From: an uncultured Pelagibacteraceae bacterium
Lineage (GTDB): Bacteria; Pseudomonadota; Alphaproteobacteria; Pelagibacterales; Pelagibacteraceae
DNA length: 64,000 nt
Assembly (NCBI GenBank): GCA_902604785.1
Contig: CACLAC010000002.1
Location: forward strand, 56,071-120,070
Direction: 5' to 3'
In this document: positions 11,677 through 26,722 of the stretch, piece by piece
Position numbering within the stretch: position 1 is the first letter of the stretch
Layout: each line of letters starts with the position of its first letter
Notes under the pieces: model-generated
What the model saw: the letters and a program-made list of their open reading frames with translations, nothing else
The model's database searches: none
What the model was told of the DNA's origin: nothing
Program-made: the position numbers and the translations under genes

Positions 11677-13586
11677 TTAGTTTTTTTTATTATAACTTTT
11701 GAATTTAAGGTGTCTAATACTTTGCTTTCTATACTGTTAGCATCCAGACCTGCATATTTATACATTAATTCAGGTTTATCATGATCAATAAATCTATCAG
11801 GTAAAATCATAGATCTATATTTTAAATTATTATCTAATAAATTTTTTTCTGCAATAAAATGTCCAACATGAGAACCAAAACCTCCGATTGAACCTTCTTC
11901 TATTGTGATTATTGCCTCATGATCAGTTGCTATTTGCCATATTAAGTTTTCATCAAGAGGTTTTGAAAATCTTGCATCAATAATTGTTAATTTTATTCCT
12001 TTTTTTTGTAGATTTTCCTCAGCTATTAAACATTCCTTTAATCTCGCTCCAAAATTTAACAAAGCTATCTTTTTTCCTTCTTTAATTACACGACCTTTGC
12101 CAATAATTATTTTTTCTTCATTAGAAGGTAATTTTATTCCAACACCGCTTCCTCTTGGATATCTAAATGCAGAAGGTTTATCATTTATATCAACTGATGT
12201 ATTAATCATTCTTACCAATTCTGCTTCATCGCTTGCTGCCATTACAATAAAATTTGGTAAAGTTGATAAATATGTTGTATCAAATGAACCAGCATGAGTT
12301 GGTCCATCAGCGCCAACTAATCCAGCTCTATCAATTGCAAATCTAACCGGCAAACTTTGAATTGCAACATCATGTACAACTTGGTCATATGCTCTTTGTA
12401 AAAATGTAGAATAAATAGCAGCATAAGGCTTGTAACCTTCGGTTGCTAAACCTGCCGCAAAAGTAACGGCATGCTGTTCTGCTATACCCACATCAAACAT
12501 TCTTGATGGAAATTTTTCCCCAAATATGTCCATTCCAGTTCCAGAAGGCATAGCCGCTGTTATTCCAACTATTTTGCTATCTTTCTCTGCATGTTTCACA
12601 AGGGTATTTGCAAAAACTTTTGTATAAGCAGGTAAATTTGATTTGGATTTCTCTTGAATACCAGTATTAATATTAAATTTTGAAACTCCATGATATTTAT
12701 CTTTTGATTTTTCTGCAAATTCATATCCTTTGCCTTTTTGTGTTTTTATATGAATCATTATTGGTCCTTCAATATTAATTTCTTTTGCATTTTTTAACAC
12801 AGATATTAAGGCATCTATATCATGTCCATCTATTGGCCCAATATAATAAAAACCCATCGAATTAAATAAAGTGCCTCCTGTAACTGCAGATCTTAAAAAA
12901 TCTTCTGCCTTACCTGCTTTATTACTAAATCTCTTTGAAAAAGCAGAAATAATAAGTTTCACTGTTTCTCTAAAACTAAAATATATTTTTCCAGACAAAA
13001 TTTTTGCTAAATATGTTCTCATTGCTCCTACAGGTTTGGCAATTGACATATCGTTGTCGTTTAAAACTACTATCATCTTAGTTTTACTTCCTCCTGCATT
13101 ATTCATTGCTTCGTAGGACATGCCTGCGCTAATTGCTCCATCGCCAATAACGGCAATAACATTGTCAGATTTATTAGATAGTTTATTAGCTATGGCAATA
13201 CCTAAGGCCGAAGATATTGAAGTAGAACTATGAGCTGCTCCAAATGGATCATACTCACTTTCTGATCTTTTTGTAAATCCAGATAATCCATTGCCTTTTC
13301 TTAAAGTTCTAATTTTATCCTTTCTTCCAGTTAAAATTTTATGAGGATAAGATTGGTGACCAACATCCCAAATTAATTTATCATTTGGCGTATTAAATAT
13401 AAAATGTAAAGCTACAGTTAATTCTACAACTCCTAATCCTGCACCTAAATGACCGCCTGTTTCAGAAACTGCGTCTATCATTTCTTCTCTTACTTCTTTG
13501 ACTAATATTTTTAGTTCTGATTGGGAAAGTTTTTTAATATCTGACGGGAAACTTATATTATCTAAAAATTTATATTTTTTGTTCAC
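11673..13586 (-). CDS. dxs: 1-deoxy-D-xylulose-5-phosphate synthase
   Basis: [58 protein letters not shown]. Confidence 0.97.
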   Translation of the reverse strand: MNKKYKFLDNISFPSDIKKLSQSELKILVKEVREEMIDAVSETGGHLGAGLGVVELTVALHFIFNTPNDKLIWDVGHQSYPHKILTGRKDKIRTLRKGNGLSGFTKRSESEYDPFGAAHSSTSISSALGIAIANKLSNKSDNVIAVIGDGAISAGMSYEAMNNAGGSKTKMIVVLNDNDMSIAKPVGAMRTYLAKILSGKIYFSFRETVKLIISAFSKRFSNKAGKAEDFLRSAVTGGTLFNSMGFYYIGPIDGHDIDALISVLKNAKEINIEGPIMIHIKTQKGKGYEFAEKSKDKYHGVSKFNINTGIQEKSKSNLPAYTKVFANTLVKHAEKDSKIVGITAAMPSGTGMDIFGEKFPSRMFDVGIAEQHAVTFAAGLATEGYKPYAAIYSTFLQRAYDQVVHDVAIQSLPVRFAIDRAGLVGADGPTHAGSFDTTYLSTLPNFIVMAASDEAELVRMINTSVDINDKPSAFRYPRGSGVGIKLPSNEEKIIIGKGRVIKEGKKIALLNFGARLKECLIAEENLQKKGIKLTIIDARFSKPLDENLIWQIATDHEAIITIEEGSIGGFGSHVGHFIAEKNLLDNNLKYRSMILPDRFIDHDKPELMYKYAGLDANSIESKVLDTLNSKVIIKKTN

Positions 13587-14452
13587 TTGTTTCTAACCAT
13601 TATATATTCAATAGTATCTTTTAAATCTGATGCTTTATTACCAAATTCATCTAGACTTTTAAAAATATTTAATTTTAAATCTTTACTATATTTAATAGTA
13701 TTTTCATAACCTAATAAACCAATTAAAGTTGCTTTGCCAATTCTTTTATCTTTATTTGTTTTTTTTCCAGCTTTTTTTGTTTTGCCTTTATAATCAATTA
13801 AATCATCTGCTATTTGAAATAATAGTCCTATTTTGGATCCTATTTTATCAAATTTTTTATAATATTTAATTTTTTTACTAATTATAATTGGTGCAGTGCA
13901 GCAAAAACTAAAAAGTTTTCCTGTTTTTTTAACTTGCATTTCAATAATCTTCTTTAAAGGTATTTTTTTTCTTTCAAAATTAAGATCTGAAAATTGTCCC
14001 CCCGCGACTCCTGAATGCCCAGAAGATTCAGATAATAATGTTACTAGTTTTATTTTTATATTGTCATTTAACTTAAAACTTTTTTGACCTAATATTTCAA
14101 AAGCTATAGTCAATAATGAGTTTCCAGCCAGTATTGCTGTTGACTCTCCGAATTTCTTGTGAGTGGATAGCTTTCCTCTTCTTAAATTATCATTATCCAT
14201 ACAAGGCAAATCATCGTGGATTAAAGAGTATGCATGAATACATTCTATAGCTGCCCCGATTTGAATAAGTGTCTTATAATTTAAATTAAATATTTTACCT
14301 ACATCCACTAAAATTTTTGATCTAATTTTTTTTCCTCCTGGCAATAATCCATATTTCATAGGAACTATTAAATCTGTTTTTTTTTGAAATCTTAAATATT
14401 TTTTAAGAAATTTATTTGTATCTTTCGCAATCTTATTAAGTTTTTTTTTCAT
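13583..14452 (-). CDS. ispA: Geranyl/farnesyl diphosphate synthase
   Basis: [32 protein letters not shown]; in dxs-ispA-xseB order. Confidence 0.9.
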   Translation of the reverse strand: MKKKLNKIAKDTNKFLKKYLRFQKKTDLIVPMKYGLLPGGKKIRSKILVDVGKIFNLNYKTLIQIGAAIECIHAYSLIHDDLPCMDNDNLRRGKLSTHKKFGESTAILAGNSLLTIAFEILGQKSFKLNDNIKIKLVTLLSESSGHSGVAGGQFSDLNFERKKIPLKKIIEMQVKKTGKLFSFCCTAPIIISKKIKYYKKFDKIGSKIGLLFQIADDLIDYKGKTKKAGKKTNKDKRIGKATLIGLLGYENTIKYSKDLKLNIFKSLDEFGNKASDLKDTIEYIMVRNK

Positions 14453-14684
14453 TTTTTTTTAAAATATCCTTAATTGTAGATTTTGACTTATCAGCTATTT
14501 CCTTAGAACTAGTTTGAAATTTTTTTTCAATTAAAATATTTAATTTTAAAAGTTTTTGATATTCATCAAGAGAACTTTCTAGATCTTTTTTATTTTCTAA
14601 GTTTTCAATAATTTTATTGGCTAGTGTCATTAACTCTTTTAATGATTTTAGATGAATATCATCTGGCAAATTTTTTTCATTCAT
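14436..14684 (-). CDS. xseB: Exodeoxyribonuclease VII small subunit
   Basis: 82 aa, helical small protein directly upstream of ispA as in the conserved xseB-ispA-dxs operon. Confidence 0.75.
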   Translation of the reverse strand: MNEKNLPDDIHLKSLKELMTLANKIIENLENKKDLESSLDEYQKLLKLNILIEKKFQTSSKEIADKSKSTIKDILKKNEKKT

Positions 14685-14704
14685 ATATTAGTGCTTAATA
14701 ATAT

Positions 14705-15634
14705 ATGAAAAAAAATCTTTCAAATATTAAAAAAGCTATAAATTATTTAAATAATGATGATTGTATCGCCATACCTACAGAAACTGTATATGGTCTTGCT
14801 GCAAATGCCTACTCAAATAAGGCAACATCAAAAATCTTTAAATTAAAAAATAGATCAAAAAAAAATCCTCTTATTGTTCATTATTATAATCTTAAATTTT
14901 TAAAAAAAGATTGTCTAATAAATAAACAATTTTTAAAATTATATAAAAAATATTGCCCAGGACCAATTTCATTTGTTTTAAATTTAAAAAAAGATAGTTT
15001 AATTTCAAAAAATGTAACCAATAAAAAAGATACAGTTGCCATAAGGTTTCCAAAACATTCTCTAACCCGAAAACTTCTTAAAAATCTAAAATTTCCTATT
15101 GCCGCTCCTAGCGCAAATATTTCATCAAGAATTAGTCCTGTTTCTAAGGAAGATGTTAAAGATGAGTTTGGAAAAAAAATTAAATTTATTCTTGATGGAG
15201 GAAGATCTAAAATAGGTTTAGAATCTACAATTTTAAGTTTAATTAAAAAACCACAAATACTTAGACTTGGTGGAATTGACAAAAATAAAATAAATAAATT
15301 TCTTAAAATAAATATAAAAAAAAATAAAAAAAATAATATTACAGTTCCAGGTCAAGCAAAAATTCATTATTCTCCTCAAATCCCAATAAGGTTAAATGTT
15401 AAGCAACCAAGACAAAATGAAGCGTTTATATTAATTAAAAAAAGAAAATTATATGATAAAAATTTTTTTTATTTAAGTAAAAATAAAAATTTAAAAGAAG
15501 CGGCAAAAAATTTGTATAAAACATTTAGAAAAATTAAGAAAAAAAAATATAGATTTATCGCAATCGAAAAAATTCCAAATAGAGGAATTGGAGAGGCAAT
15601 AAATGATAGATTAATGAGGGCATCAAAATTTTAA
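14705..15634 (+). CDS. L-threonylcarbamoyladenylate synthase (Sua5/YwlC/YrdC)
   Basis: IPTETVYGLAANAYS, FPIAAPSANISSRISPV, KHYSP-type C-terminal motif (QAKIHYSPQ). Confidence 0.92.
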   Translation: MKKNLSNIKKAINYLNNDDCIAIPTETVYGLAANAYSNKATSKIFKLKNRSKKNPLIVHYYNLKFLKKDCLINKQFLKLYKKYCPGPISFVLNLKKDSLISKNVTNKKDTVAIRFPKHSLTRKLLKNLKFPIAAPSANISSRISPVSKEDVKDEFGKKIKFILDGGRSKIGLESTILSLIKKPQILRLGGIDKNKINKFLKINIKKNKKNNITVPGQAKIHYSPQIPIRLNVKQPRQNEAFILIKKRKLYDKNFFYLSKNKNLKEAAKNLYKTFRKIKKKKYRFIAIEKIPNRGIGEAINDRLMRASKF

Positions 15635-16371
15635 TGGAAAATTTAGTAGAAGTAAAAAACTTAAAAAAAAATTATGGGTCTAAAGAAGCTGTAAAAAATA
15701 TTTCATTTACTATAAAAAAAGATGAAATACTAGGTCTGCTTGGTCCAAATGGTTCTGGAAAAACAACCACAATAGGCATGTTGCTTGGATTGTTAAAACC
15801 CACAGATGGACAAATATTAATTGAAGGTAAAAAAATAGAGGAAAATCGTATAGAAATATTAAAAAAAATAAATTTTATTTCTCCTTATATTGAATTGCCA
15901 AAAAAACTTACGGTTAAACAAAATTTAATAGTATATGGAAAACTATATAATGTTTTAAATATAAAAAATAGAATTGATTACCTTGTTGAAAAACTTAGAC
16001 TTTCAGATTTATTAAATAGAGTTACTGGAGAACTTTCATCAGGACAAAAAAATAGAGTAAGCTTAGCAAAAGCTTTAGTCAATAATCCAACTGTCTTACT
16101 TTTAGACGAACCAACAGCTTCTCTTGATCCAGAAATAGGTGATTTTGTTAGAACTTTTTTGGAAAATTATAAAAAAGAAAAAAAAATTTCGATTTTATTA
16201 GCATCACATAATATGAATGAAGTCACAAGGTTATGTAAATCTGTATTAATGATGAAGGATGGGGAAATCATAGATAAGGGTATACCCGAAGATTTAATAG
16301 AAAGACATGGAAGAAAAAATCTAGAAGAAGTTTTTCTAAAACTTTCAAGGAATAAAAATGAATTTCACTAG
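15634..16371 (+). CDS. ABC-2 type transporter ATP-binding protein
   Basis: LGPNGSGKTTTIGML Walker A, LSSGQKNRVSLAKAL signature, VLLLDEPTASLDPE Walker B. Confidence 0.95.
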   Translation: MENLVEVKNLKKNYGSKEAVKNISFTIKKDEILGLLGPNGSGKTTTIGMLLGLLKPTDGQILIEGKKIEENRIEILKKINFISPYIELPKKLTVKQNLIVYGKLYNVLNIKNRIDYLVEKLRLSDLLNRVTGELSSGQKNRVSLAKALVNNPTVLLLDEPTASLDPEIGDFVRTFLENYKKEKKISILLASHNMNEVTRLCKSVLMMKDGEIIDKGIPEDLIERHGRKNLEEVFLKLSRNKNEFH

Positions 16372-17149
16372 AATTTATGGTCTTTTTTTAAGGCATTTTT
16401 ATTTAATCACTAGATCTTTCCCAAGAATATTGGATTTGATTTACTGGCCATCTATACAAATCACTTTATGGGGATTTATATCAAATTTTTTTGCATCACA
16501 TAGCACATATTACAACAACGCTGTTGGGGTAATTCTTACATGTGCAATTCTTTATGATTTTCTATTTAGAACAAGTATTGGTTTTAACATGCTTTTTTTA
16601 GAAGAAATTTGGAGCAGAAACTTTACTAATTTATTTATTGCTCCTATAAAAATTAGTGAAATAATTATCTCGCTAATTTTTACTGCTTTAATAAGAGCTT
16701 TAATTGGATTGATACCGGCTATTTTGCTTACTTCTCCTCTTTTTGGTATATCAATTTTAGATCTTGGAATTTATCTTTTTTTTCTTTTTTTAAGTTTATA
16801 TATTTTTGGAATTACATTGGGAATTTTAGTTTCATCAGGTTTACTTAGATTTGGACCATCATTTGAAAATATTGCGTGGTCAACGATGTTTCTTTTGGCT
16901 CCTTTTGGATGTATTTATTATCCAATAGAAATTTTACCTGAAATTTTTCAAAAAATTGCATACTGCCTCCCTCTAGTTTACATATTTGAAGAAGCAAGAA
17001 ATATATTAATTAACAATTCGGTTAATTTAGAAAATATATTTACAGCATTAATATTAAATATAGTTTATTTGAGTATAACAATATCCTTGTTTTATTTTTC
17101 TTTTAATATTGCTAGAAAGAAAGGTACATTAATAAATATTGGTGAATAG
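16358..17149 (+). CDS. ABC-2 type transporter permease
   Basis: 263 aa, multiple TM segments, overlaps the preceding ATPase gene. Confidence 0.85.
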   Translation: MNFTRIYGLFLRHFYLITRSFPRILDLIYWPSIQITLWGFISNFFASHSTYYNNAVGVILTCAILYDFLFRTSIGFNMLFLEEIWSRNFTNLFIAPIKISEIIISLIFTALIRALIGLIPAILLTSPLFGISILDLGIYLFFLFLSLYIFGITLGILVSSGLLRFGPSFENIAWSTMFLLAPFGCIYYPIEILPEIFQKIAYCLPLVYIFEEARNILINNSVNLENIFTALILNIVYLSITISLFYFSFNIARKKGTLINIGE

Positions 17150-17226
17150 TGGTGCGCCTGCAAGGAGTCGAACCCTGAACCTCCAGAGCCGAAATCTGGC
17201 GCTCTATCCAGTTGAGCTACAAGCGC
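17150..17226 (-). tRNA. tRNA-Arg (UCG anticodon)
   Basis: Reverse complement GCGCTTGTAGCTCAACTGGATAGAGCGCCAGATTTCGGCTCTGGAGGTTCAGGGTTCGACTCCTTGCAGGCGCACCA; complete cloverleaf with CCA. Confidence 0.95.
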
Positions 17227-17249
17227 ATATAGTATTAATATTATAAATT

Positions 17250-18227
17250 ATGAAAAAAATCATTAAATTAATTGTTAATGAATTTGAAAATGAAACTAGA
17301 ATTGACTTCTTTTTAACAAAGAAAAAAAAGGAATTAAGCAGAACAAGAGTAAAAAAGTTAATTTTAAATAAATATCTAAAAATAAATAATATAATTATTA
17401 AAAATCCATCAAAAAAAGTTTCTGCTGGTGACAAAATTATTTTTGAAATACCAGATCCAAAAAAAGTTTCTTTAAAACCATATGATTATAAACTAGATAT
17501 ATTGTATGAAGATGAAGATCTAATTGTCATAAACAAGTTATCTGGAATATCTATGCATCCTGCAGTAGGAAATTATGATAATACAATTGTTAATGCTTTA
17601 ATGAATTATAATAAAAAACTATCAAATATTGGTGATGAACTAAGACCGGGAATAGTCCATAGGATTGATAAAGATACATCGGGACTAATAGTGGTTGCAA
17701 AAAATAATCTTTCACATGAAAATTTATCAAATCAATTTGCAAAACATACTATAACTAGAGCTTATCAAGCTTTAATTTGGGGAAAGTTAAGACCATCACA
17801 TGGAAGAATAGAAACTTTAATAACAAGAAGCTCAAAAAATAGACAAATGATGGAAGTGGGAATTTCTAAAGGGAAAATAGCAATTACAAAATATAAAACA
17901 TTAGAAATTTTTGAAAATGAGAAAATTCCAACATTTAGTTTAATAGAATGTAGGCTTGAAACAGGAAGAACTCATCAAATTAGAGTGCATATGAGTCATA
18001 AAGGAAATAATATTTTAGGAGATAAAAAGTATAAAAAAAAATTTAAAAAAATTAAAAATATAGATCCTAATATTGAAGAGACTATTTTAAAACTTGATAG
18101 GCAATTTTTACATGCAAAAGTTCTTGGTTTCATTCATCCTAAAACAGGAGATCATTTAGAATTTTCTTCAAATTTGCCTAAAAATTTAAATGATATTTTA
18201 AAAAAACTAAGAAATTCAAATAAATAA
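17250..18227 (+). CDS. rluD: RluD-family 23S rRNA pseudouridine synthase
   Basis: S4 domain; PGIVHRIDKDTSGLIVVAK and RTHQIRVHMSHKGNNILGDKKY. Confidence 0.92.
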   Translation: MKKIIKLIVNEFENETRIDFFLTKKKKELSRTRVKKLILNKYLKINNIIIKNPSKKVSAGDKIIFEIPDPKKVSLKPYDYKLDILYEDEDLIVINKLSGISMHPAVGNYDNTIVNALMNYNKKLSNIGDELRPGIVHRIDKDTSGLIVVAKNNLSHENLSNQFAKHTITRAYQALIWGKLRPSHGRIETLITRSSKNRQMMEVGISKGKIAITKYKTLEIFENEKIPTFSLIECRLETGRTHQIRVHMSHKGNNILGDKKYKKKFKKIKNIDPNIEETILKLDRQFLHAKVLGFIHPKTGDHLEFSSNLPKNLNDILKKLRNSNK

Positions 18228-18270
18228 AAGCATTGTAAAATTTTAATTCTCTATTACATAAATACCCAAT

Positions 18271-21259
<2,989 letters not shown>

Positions 21260-21260
21260 T

Positions 21261-22592
21261 TTAATTAATTGATTTTTTTACTATATTTATACATCTCTTA
21301 AGCAAAATTTTATCTTCGCTTTCACACATTATTCTTATTTTAGGTTCTGTTCCAGATTTTCTAACCAACAATCTTCCTTTATCTCTGACTAAATTATTTG
21401 CTATTTTTATTGCCTTTTTACATTTTGAGCTATTAATTATTGATTTATCTTTAACTTCTACATTTTCTAATAATTGAGGTGTAGGACAAAAATTTTTAAA
21501 CAATTTACTAGCCTTATTACCTTTTCTCATAGAAAATAAAATTTCTAAGGCTACTAACAGTCCATCTCCTGTTGTTGCAAATTTACCAAGGATTATATGA
21601 CCAGATTGTTCTCCACCTAAATTAAATTTATTTTTTTGCATAAATTCTTTTACATATCTATCACCAACGTTTGATCTTAAAAACTTTATTTTATTTTTTT
21701 TTAAAAATATTTCTAAACCATAATTAGACATTAATGTTCCAACAACACCACCTTTTAAGATTTTTTTTCTCTTCCACCTTAATGCTAGCATTGCAATTAT
21801 TTTATCACCGTCTACTATGTTGCCTTTCTCATCACATACAATAATTCTATCTGCATCACCATCCAAGGAAATTCCAATATGTGCTCTATTTTTTTTTGTT
21901 AAATTTTTAATCTTATTTGGAAAAGTTGATCCACATTTATTATTAATGTTAAATCCATTTGGAGAAGTTCCAATTTCATAAACGACTGCTCCTAATGATC
22001 TTAATAATTGGGGTCCAACCTTGTAAGCTGCCCCATTTGCACAATCTATAGCGATCTTCAAACCTCTAAGGTTAAATTGGTTTGGAAAATTTTTTTTTAA
22101 AATTTCAATATATTTTTCAGATCCATCTTCCAGTCTTTTAACTCTACCGAGTATTTTTGGATTTGATAATTTATCAGCAATTTTTGAGTCAATTAATTTT
22201 TCAATTTTTTTTTCGATCTTATCAGATAATTTTAATCCATTAGGACCAAATAATTTTAAACCATTATCATGAAAAGGATTATGAGATGCCGTGATCATTA
22301 TACCCATGTTAGCTCTCATTTTTTTTGTAAGCATAGCTAATCCATTAGTGGGTAAAGGTCCAAAGGTAAAAACATGTATTCCTGCCGAAGCTAATCCTGA
22401 CACTAATGCTGGTTCAAGCGTATATCCAGATAATCTAGTATCTTTAGCAATTATAGCAATTTGTTTACTCTTTTTTTGATTTTTAAAATATATCCCAGCT
22501 GCTAAACCAAATTTAAAAAACATTTCGCCGTTTATTTTTTCTTGGTTTACTCTCCCTCTTATTCCATCGGTTCCAAAATATTTTTTGCTCAT
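21261..22592 (-). CDS. glmM: Phosphoglucosamine mutase
   Basis: KYFGTDGIRGRVN, MITASHNPFHDNGLKLFGP, DGDADRI, VRKSGTEPKIRIMCE. Confidence 0.97.
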   Translation of the reverse strand: MSKKYFGTDGIRGRVNQEKINGEMFFKFGLAAGIYFKNQKKSKQIAIIAKDTRLSGYTLEPALVSGLASAGIHVFTFGPLPTNGLAMLTKKMRANMGIMITASHNPFHDNGLKLFGPNGLKLSDKIEKKIEKLIDSKIADKLSNPKILGRVKRLEDGSEKYIEILKKNFPNQFNLRGLKIAIDCANGAAYKVGPQLLRSLGAVVYEIGTSPNGFNINNKCGSTFPNKIKNLTKKNRAHIGISLDGDADRIIVCDEKGNIVDGDKIIAMLALRWKRKKILKGGVVGTLMSNYGLEIFLKKNKIKFLRSNVGDRYVKEFMQKNKFNLGGEQSGHIILGKFATTGDGLLVALEILFSMRKGNKASKLFKNFCPTPQLLENVEVKDKSIINSSKCKKAIKIANNLVRDKGRLLVRKSGTEPKIRIMCESEDKILLKRCINIVKKSIN

Positions 22593-22594
22593 TA

Positions 22595-23644
22595 TTAATA
22601 ATATAATTTTTTAAAGATTTTAATTCCTTGATTTATTTCATTAACATCATGAACTCTAAATATTTGTACTCCATGCAACATACTGTAAATACAAGATGAA
22701 ACTGTTCCACCAATTCTCTCTTTACTATCATTTATTCCAGATATATCTTTTATAAATCTTTTTCTAGAAAGACCTAACATTATTGGCAAACCTAAAGAAT
22801 GAAAAATAGAAATATTATTAATAAGAGTAATATTATGTTTCAAATTTTTACCAAAACCAATTCCAGGGTCTAAAATTATATTATTATGTTTAATTCCCTT
22901 TTTTCTAATTTGTTTTAGCTTTTCTTCAAAAAAATCATATATATCTAGTAAAACATTTTTGTAATTAGGATTAATCTGCATAGATTTAGGTGTTCCTTTC
23001 ATATGATGCAAAACAAACGGTAGTTTAGTTTTTTTTAATAATTCTATTGTATCTTTATCGTGGTTAAAACCAGACACATCATTAATCAAGTCTAATTTAT
23101 AATTTAAAGCTTTTTTCATTACAAAACTTTTTCTTGTGTCTAGAGAAACAAAAATTTTTTTTTTTGTTAAATACTTCATAGAACTTTTTATCCTATTCCA
23201 TTCTATCAATTGCATAACATCTTTTGACCCTGGTCTAGTAGACTCGCCTCCTACATCAATTATCCTAGCTCCATCCCTAATCAATTTATTTATTTGTCTT
23301 TTTGCTAATAAATTTTTATTATATTTGCCACCATCAGAGAAACTATCTGGAGTTAAATTTAGAACCCCCATCAATACTGGTAGATCTTTTAATTTTAAAC
23401 TTAAAATTTTTTTATGTTTACATATATTTTTTAAATCAAATAAAACTTTTTTCTTAATTTTTAGTGGAAGTTTATTTATATTTTTAATGCTTATTTTTTT
23501 TTTGGAGACTCTTGAAATTATTTCTATACTATCAAAAGATATAGAATGATTACTCCCAAGGGTAAATGATAATTTTCTTTTATTTTTTTCTTTAGAAGTT
23601 TTGCCAAAATAAAAATTACACGCTCTTGTGTAATATTTTTGCAT
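22595..23644 (-). CDS. folP: Dihydropteroate synthase
   Basis: LMGVLNLTPDSFSDGGKY, IIDVGGESTRPGS, ILDPGIGFGKNLKHNI. Confidence 0.95.
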   Translation of the reverse strand: MQKYYTRACNFYFGKTSKEKNKRKLSFTLGSNHSISFDSIEIISRVSKKKISIKNINKLPLKIKKKVLFDLKNICKHKKILSLKLKDLPVLMGVLNLTPDSFSDGGKYNKNLLAKRQINKLIRDGARIIDVGGESTRPGSKDVMQLIEWNRIKSSMKYLTKKKIFVSLDTRKSFVMKKALNYKLDLINDVSGFNHDKDTIELLKKTKLPFVLHHMKGTPKSMQINPNYKNVLLDIYDFFEEKLKQIRKKGIKHNNIILDPGIGFGKNLKHNITLINNISIFHSLGLPIMLGLSRKRFIKDISGINDSKERIGGTVSSCIYSMLHGVQIFRVHDVNEINQGIKIFKKLYY

Positions 23645-23649
23645 TAATA

Positions 23650-25542
23650 TTAATGAACTATTTTTGGCTTTAAGCCGATTGAACCTAAAGCTGAACTTTG
23701 ATCATCTTCTTCGACTTTTAAATCTTCTTTGTTTCTAGGATAAACATTTTTGTTAATTAAGTCTTCTATTTCACTTCCAGTTAATGTCTCGTAAGTTAAT
23801 AATGCCTTAGCAAGTTTATGCAAATCATCTATTTTTTCATTAAGTAGATTTCTTGCTCTTTCATAGCCTTGATCTACAATTTTTCTTATTTCACTATCTA
23901 CTTTTTTTGCTGTTTCTTCTGACATGTTTTGCTGTCTTGCAACTGATCTGCCTAAAAATACTTCTTCTTCATTTTCTCCATAAGCAACTGGACCTAGTTC
24001 TTTGCTTAGTCCTGCTCTCATAACCATTGCTCTTGCTCTTTTTGTGGCCTGTTCTATGTCGCTTGCTGCGCCAGTAGTAACCTTATCTTCACCAAATATA
24101 ATTTCTTCTGCTACTCTTCCTCCCATAGCTATTGCCATTTGAGCATGTAACTGCTCTCTAGTTTGTGAAACTTCGTCTCTTTCAGGTAGTTGCATAACCA
24201 TTCCTAGTGCTCTTCCTCTTGGAATTATAGTTGCTTTATGAATAGGATATGCCGCCTTCTCATTAATTGTCACTATAGCATGTCCAGCTTCATGATATGC
24301 AGTTAATTTTTTTTCTTCCTCAGACATAACCATTGATCTTCTTTCGGCGCCCATCATCACTTTATCTTTTGCTTCTTCAAATTCTTGATTGGTTACAATT
24401 CTTTTATTTTTTCTAGCAGCTAGTAAGGCTGCTTCATTAACCAAATTTGCTAAATCTGCTCCCGAAAAACCAGGTGTTCCTCTCGCTACAGTCCTAAGGT
24501 TTACATCTGCTGCCATTGATATTTTTTTTGCATGGACTTTTAATATTTTTTCTCTTCCTAATATATCTGGATTCGAAACAACCACTTGTCTATCAAATCT
24601 TCCTGGTCTTAATAACGCTGGATCTAATACATCGGGTCTGTTTGTGGCTGCAATAATGATAACTCCTTCATTTGTATCAAAGCCATCCATTTCAACTAAA
24701 AGTTGGTTTAAAGTTTGCTCCCTTTCATCATTACCTCCTCCTAAACCAGCACCTCTACTTCTGCCAACAGCATCTATCTCATCAATAAAAATTATACAGG
24801 GAGAATGTTTTTTTCCTTGTTCAAACATGTCTCTAACTCTAGATGCTCCTACACCTACAAACATTTCAACAAAATCAGATCCAGATATAGTGAAAAAAGG
24901 AACTCCTGCTTCACCTGCAATTGCTCTAGCTAATAAAGTTTTACCTGTGCCTGGTGGGCCAACTAGTAGACATCCTCTTGGAATTTTTCCTCCGAGTCTG
25001 CTAAATTTTCTTGGATCTTTTAAAAATTCTACAACTTCTTCTACTTCTTCTTTAGCTTCTTCTACTCCAGCAACATCATTAAAAGTAACTTTGCCCTTTA
25101 ACTCATTCATCATTTTTGCTTTAGATCTACCAAAACCCATTGCTCCACCTTTTCCACCTTGCATTTGTCTCATAAAAAATATCCACACTGCTATCAATAA
25201 TAACATTGGGAACCATGACAATAATATTCCAAGAAGCGATGGCATTTTTTCTTCTATAGGGCTCGCTGAAATACTTACACCCTTGTCACTTAATTTTTGA
25301 ATTAAATTTGGATCTTCAGGGGCATAAGTAGTAAATGTTTTTCCATTAGAAAATACTCCATTTATATTTTTACCTTGTATTTCTACTTGAACAACTCTTC
25401 CATCATCTACTTCTTTTAAAAATTCTGAAAAAATAATATTATTTTTTACTCCCATTGATCCTTGGGGGTTTTTAAACATATTATATAGTCCTACTGTTAG
25501 CAGAACTATTATTCCCCACATTATTAGATTTTTGAAATTCAT
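23650..25542 (-). CDS. ftsH: ATP-dependent zinc metalloprotease FtsH
   Basis: [26 protein letters not shown]+ SRH, HEAGH zinc site. Confidence 0.98.
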   Translation of the reverse strand: MNFKNLIMWGIIVLLTVGLYNMFKNPQGSMGVKNNIIFSEFLKEVDDGRVVQVEIQGKNINGVFSNGKTFTTYAPEDPNLIQKLSDKGVSISASPIEEKMPSLLGILLSWFPMLLLIAVWIFFMRQMQGGKGGAMGFGRSKAKMMNELKGKVTFNDVAGVEEAKEEVEEVVEFLKDPRKFSRLGGKIPRGCLLVGPPGTGKTLLARAIAGEAGVPFFTISGSDFVEMFVGVGASRVRDMFEQGKKHSPCIIFIDEIDAVGRSRGAGLGGGNDEREQTLNQLLVEMDGFDTNEGVIIIAATNRPDVLDPALLRPGRFDRQVVVSNPDILGREKILKVHAKKISMAADVNLRTVARGTPGFSGADLANLVNEAALLAARKNKRIVTNQEFEEAKDKVMMGAERRSMVMSEEEKKLTAYHEAGHAIVTINEKAAYPIHKATIIPRGRALGMVMQLPERDEVSQTREQLHAQMAIAMGGRVAEEIIFGEDKVTTGAASDIEQATKRARAMVMRAGLSKELGPVAYGENEEEVFLGRSVARQQNMSEETAKKVDSEIRKIVDQGYERARNLLNEKIDDLHKLAKALLTYETLTGSEIEDLINKNVYPRNKEDLKVEEDDQSSALGSIGLKPKIVH

Positions 25543-25612
25543 ATTTATTACTAAAGTAAGAATTATTATTAATTAAACAAGTGACATTTTATACAAAAAA
25601 ACATGAAATAAG

Positions 25613-26722
25613 CTAGTTTTCCTTTGAAATAATGATTGATTTATTTACTTTTTCTAAAATACAGCCTGAAAGAGTTTTTTTTTTAAAATTTTTAATAGAA
25701 TTTATGTCATTTACTAAACTAAAAATTTTTTTTCCTCTGGTAAAACTTTTTTTATTACCAATATTATGAATTATTTTGGAAAGAGATCTAAAAACTATTT
25801 CCTCGGGTTGAGTAAAAAAAATTTCATTTATAATTACAGATTTTTTATTATTTATTAGACTTGTATTTTCATTAATATTTTTTTTTACATAAAAATCAAT
25901 TGCATTATTACTTTTGTTAAGATTTTCAAGTGTAAGATTAAATTTTTCAAAAGTTAAACCATTTTTTTTTAATTGATTAATTAATTTCCTTATTTTTATT
26001 CTTAAAAAATTATCATTATTATTTGAAGGATCTTCTATACTAAAATTAAAAGTACTTCTTGTAATATATGACAAATCTTCCTTAGAAATATTTAATAGCG
26101 GTCTCAAAATATATATATTCATTTTTTTTTTAATTTTTGTTTTATTGCTTTGAAAAGAACTTAAACCTTTCAATCCCGAACCTCTCAATAATCTAATAAA
26201 AAAATTCTCATATTTATCATTTTTTTGATGTGCTGTTAAAACTAAGTTAACTTTATTACGTAAACTTTTTTGAAAAATTAGTTCATATCTACTTTCTCTT
26301 GCTTTTGCTTGCAAATTTGAAAAATTTCTATCGTTTTTCCAAGTCAAAATATCACAAACTATACCAAATTTTTTCAATTTTTTTTTTGTTTGGATAGATT
26401 CTATTGTGGAAGTAGATCTAAGTTTATGGTCAACGGTAAAATAAAAATAATTATTATTTTTTTTTATAGAATGACATTTTGCTAAAAAAGTTAATGCCAT
26501 ACTGTCAACACCACCTGAAACAGCAATACTAAACTTTCTTCGAGTGTATTTTCCAAGTTTTCTTTCAAATTCTGAATAGATTTTTTTTATTCTTGGATTT
26601 TTTAATTTTTCTAAATAAAAATTATGAATTTTCTTTTTTGCACTCAAATTTCTTTTCTTCATATTTTGCTTTTTGAAGCACTGATTGAGTTGCATTTGGA
26701 TATTGTTTTTTAACACCTGCAA
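25613..26722 (-). CDS. tilS: tRNA(Ile)-lysidine synthase
   Basis: SIAVSGGVDSMALTFLA PP-loop, LRSTSTIESIQTKK, TAHQKNDKYENFFIRLLRGSGLKGLSS. The true start is probably the internal Met near 26662. Confidence 0.92.
   Translation of the reverse strand: MQVLKNNIQMQLNQCFKKQNMKKRNLSAKKKIHNFYLEKLKNPRIKKIYSEFERKLGKYTRRKFSIAVSGGVDSMALTFLAKCHSIKKNNNYFYFTVDHKLRSTSTIESIQTKKKLKKFGIVCDILTWKNDRNFSNLQAKARESRYELIFQKSLRNKVNLVLTAHQKNDKYENFFIRLLRGSGLKGLSSFQSNKTKIKKKMNIYILRPLLNISKEDLSYITRSTFNFSIEDPSNNNDNFLRIKIRKLINQLKKNGLTFEKFNLTLENLNKSNNAIDFYVKKNINENTSLINNKKSVIINEIFFTQPEEIVFRSLSKIIHNIGNKKSFTRGKKIFSLVNDINSIKNFKKKTLSGCILEKVNKSIIISKEN

Noticed and set aside
14884-15282. 132-aa minus-strand ORF
   Set aside because: Antisense to the Sua5/TsaC-type gene; no recognisable domain.
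23136-23549. 137-aa plus-strand ORF
   Set aside because: Antisense shadow of folP.
24389-25300. 303-aa plus-strand ORF
   Set aside because: Antisense to the highly conserved ftsH coding region; composition is what a shadow frame gives.
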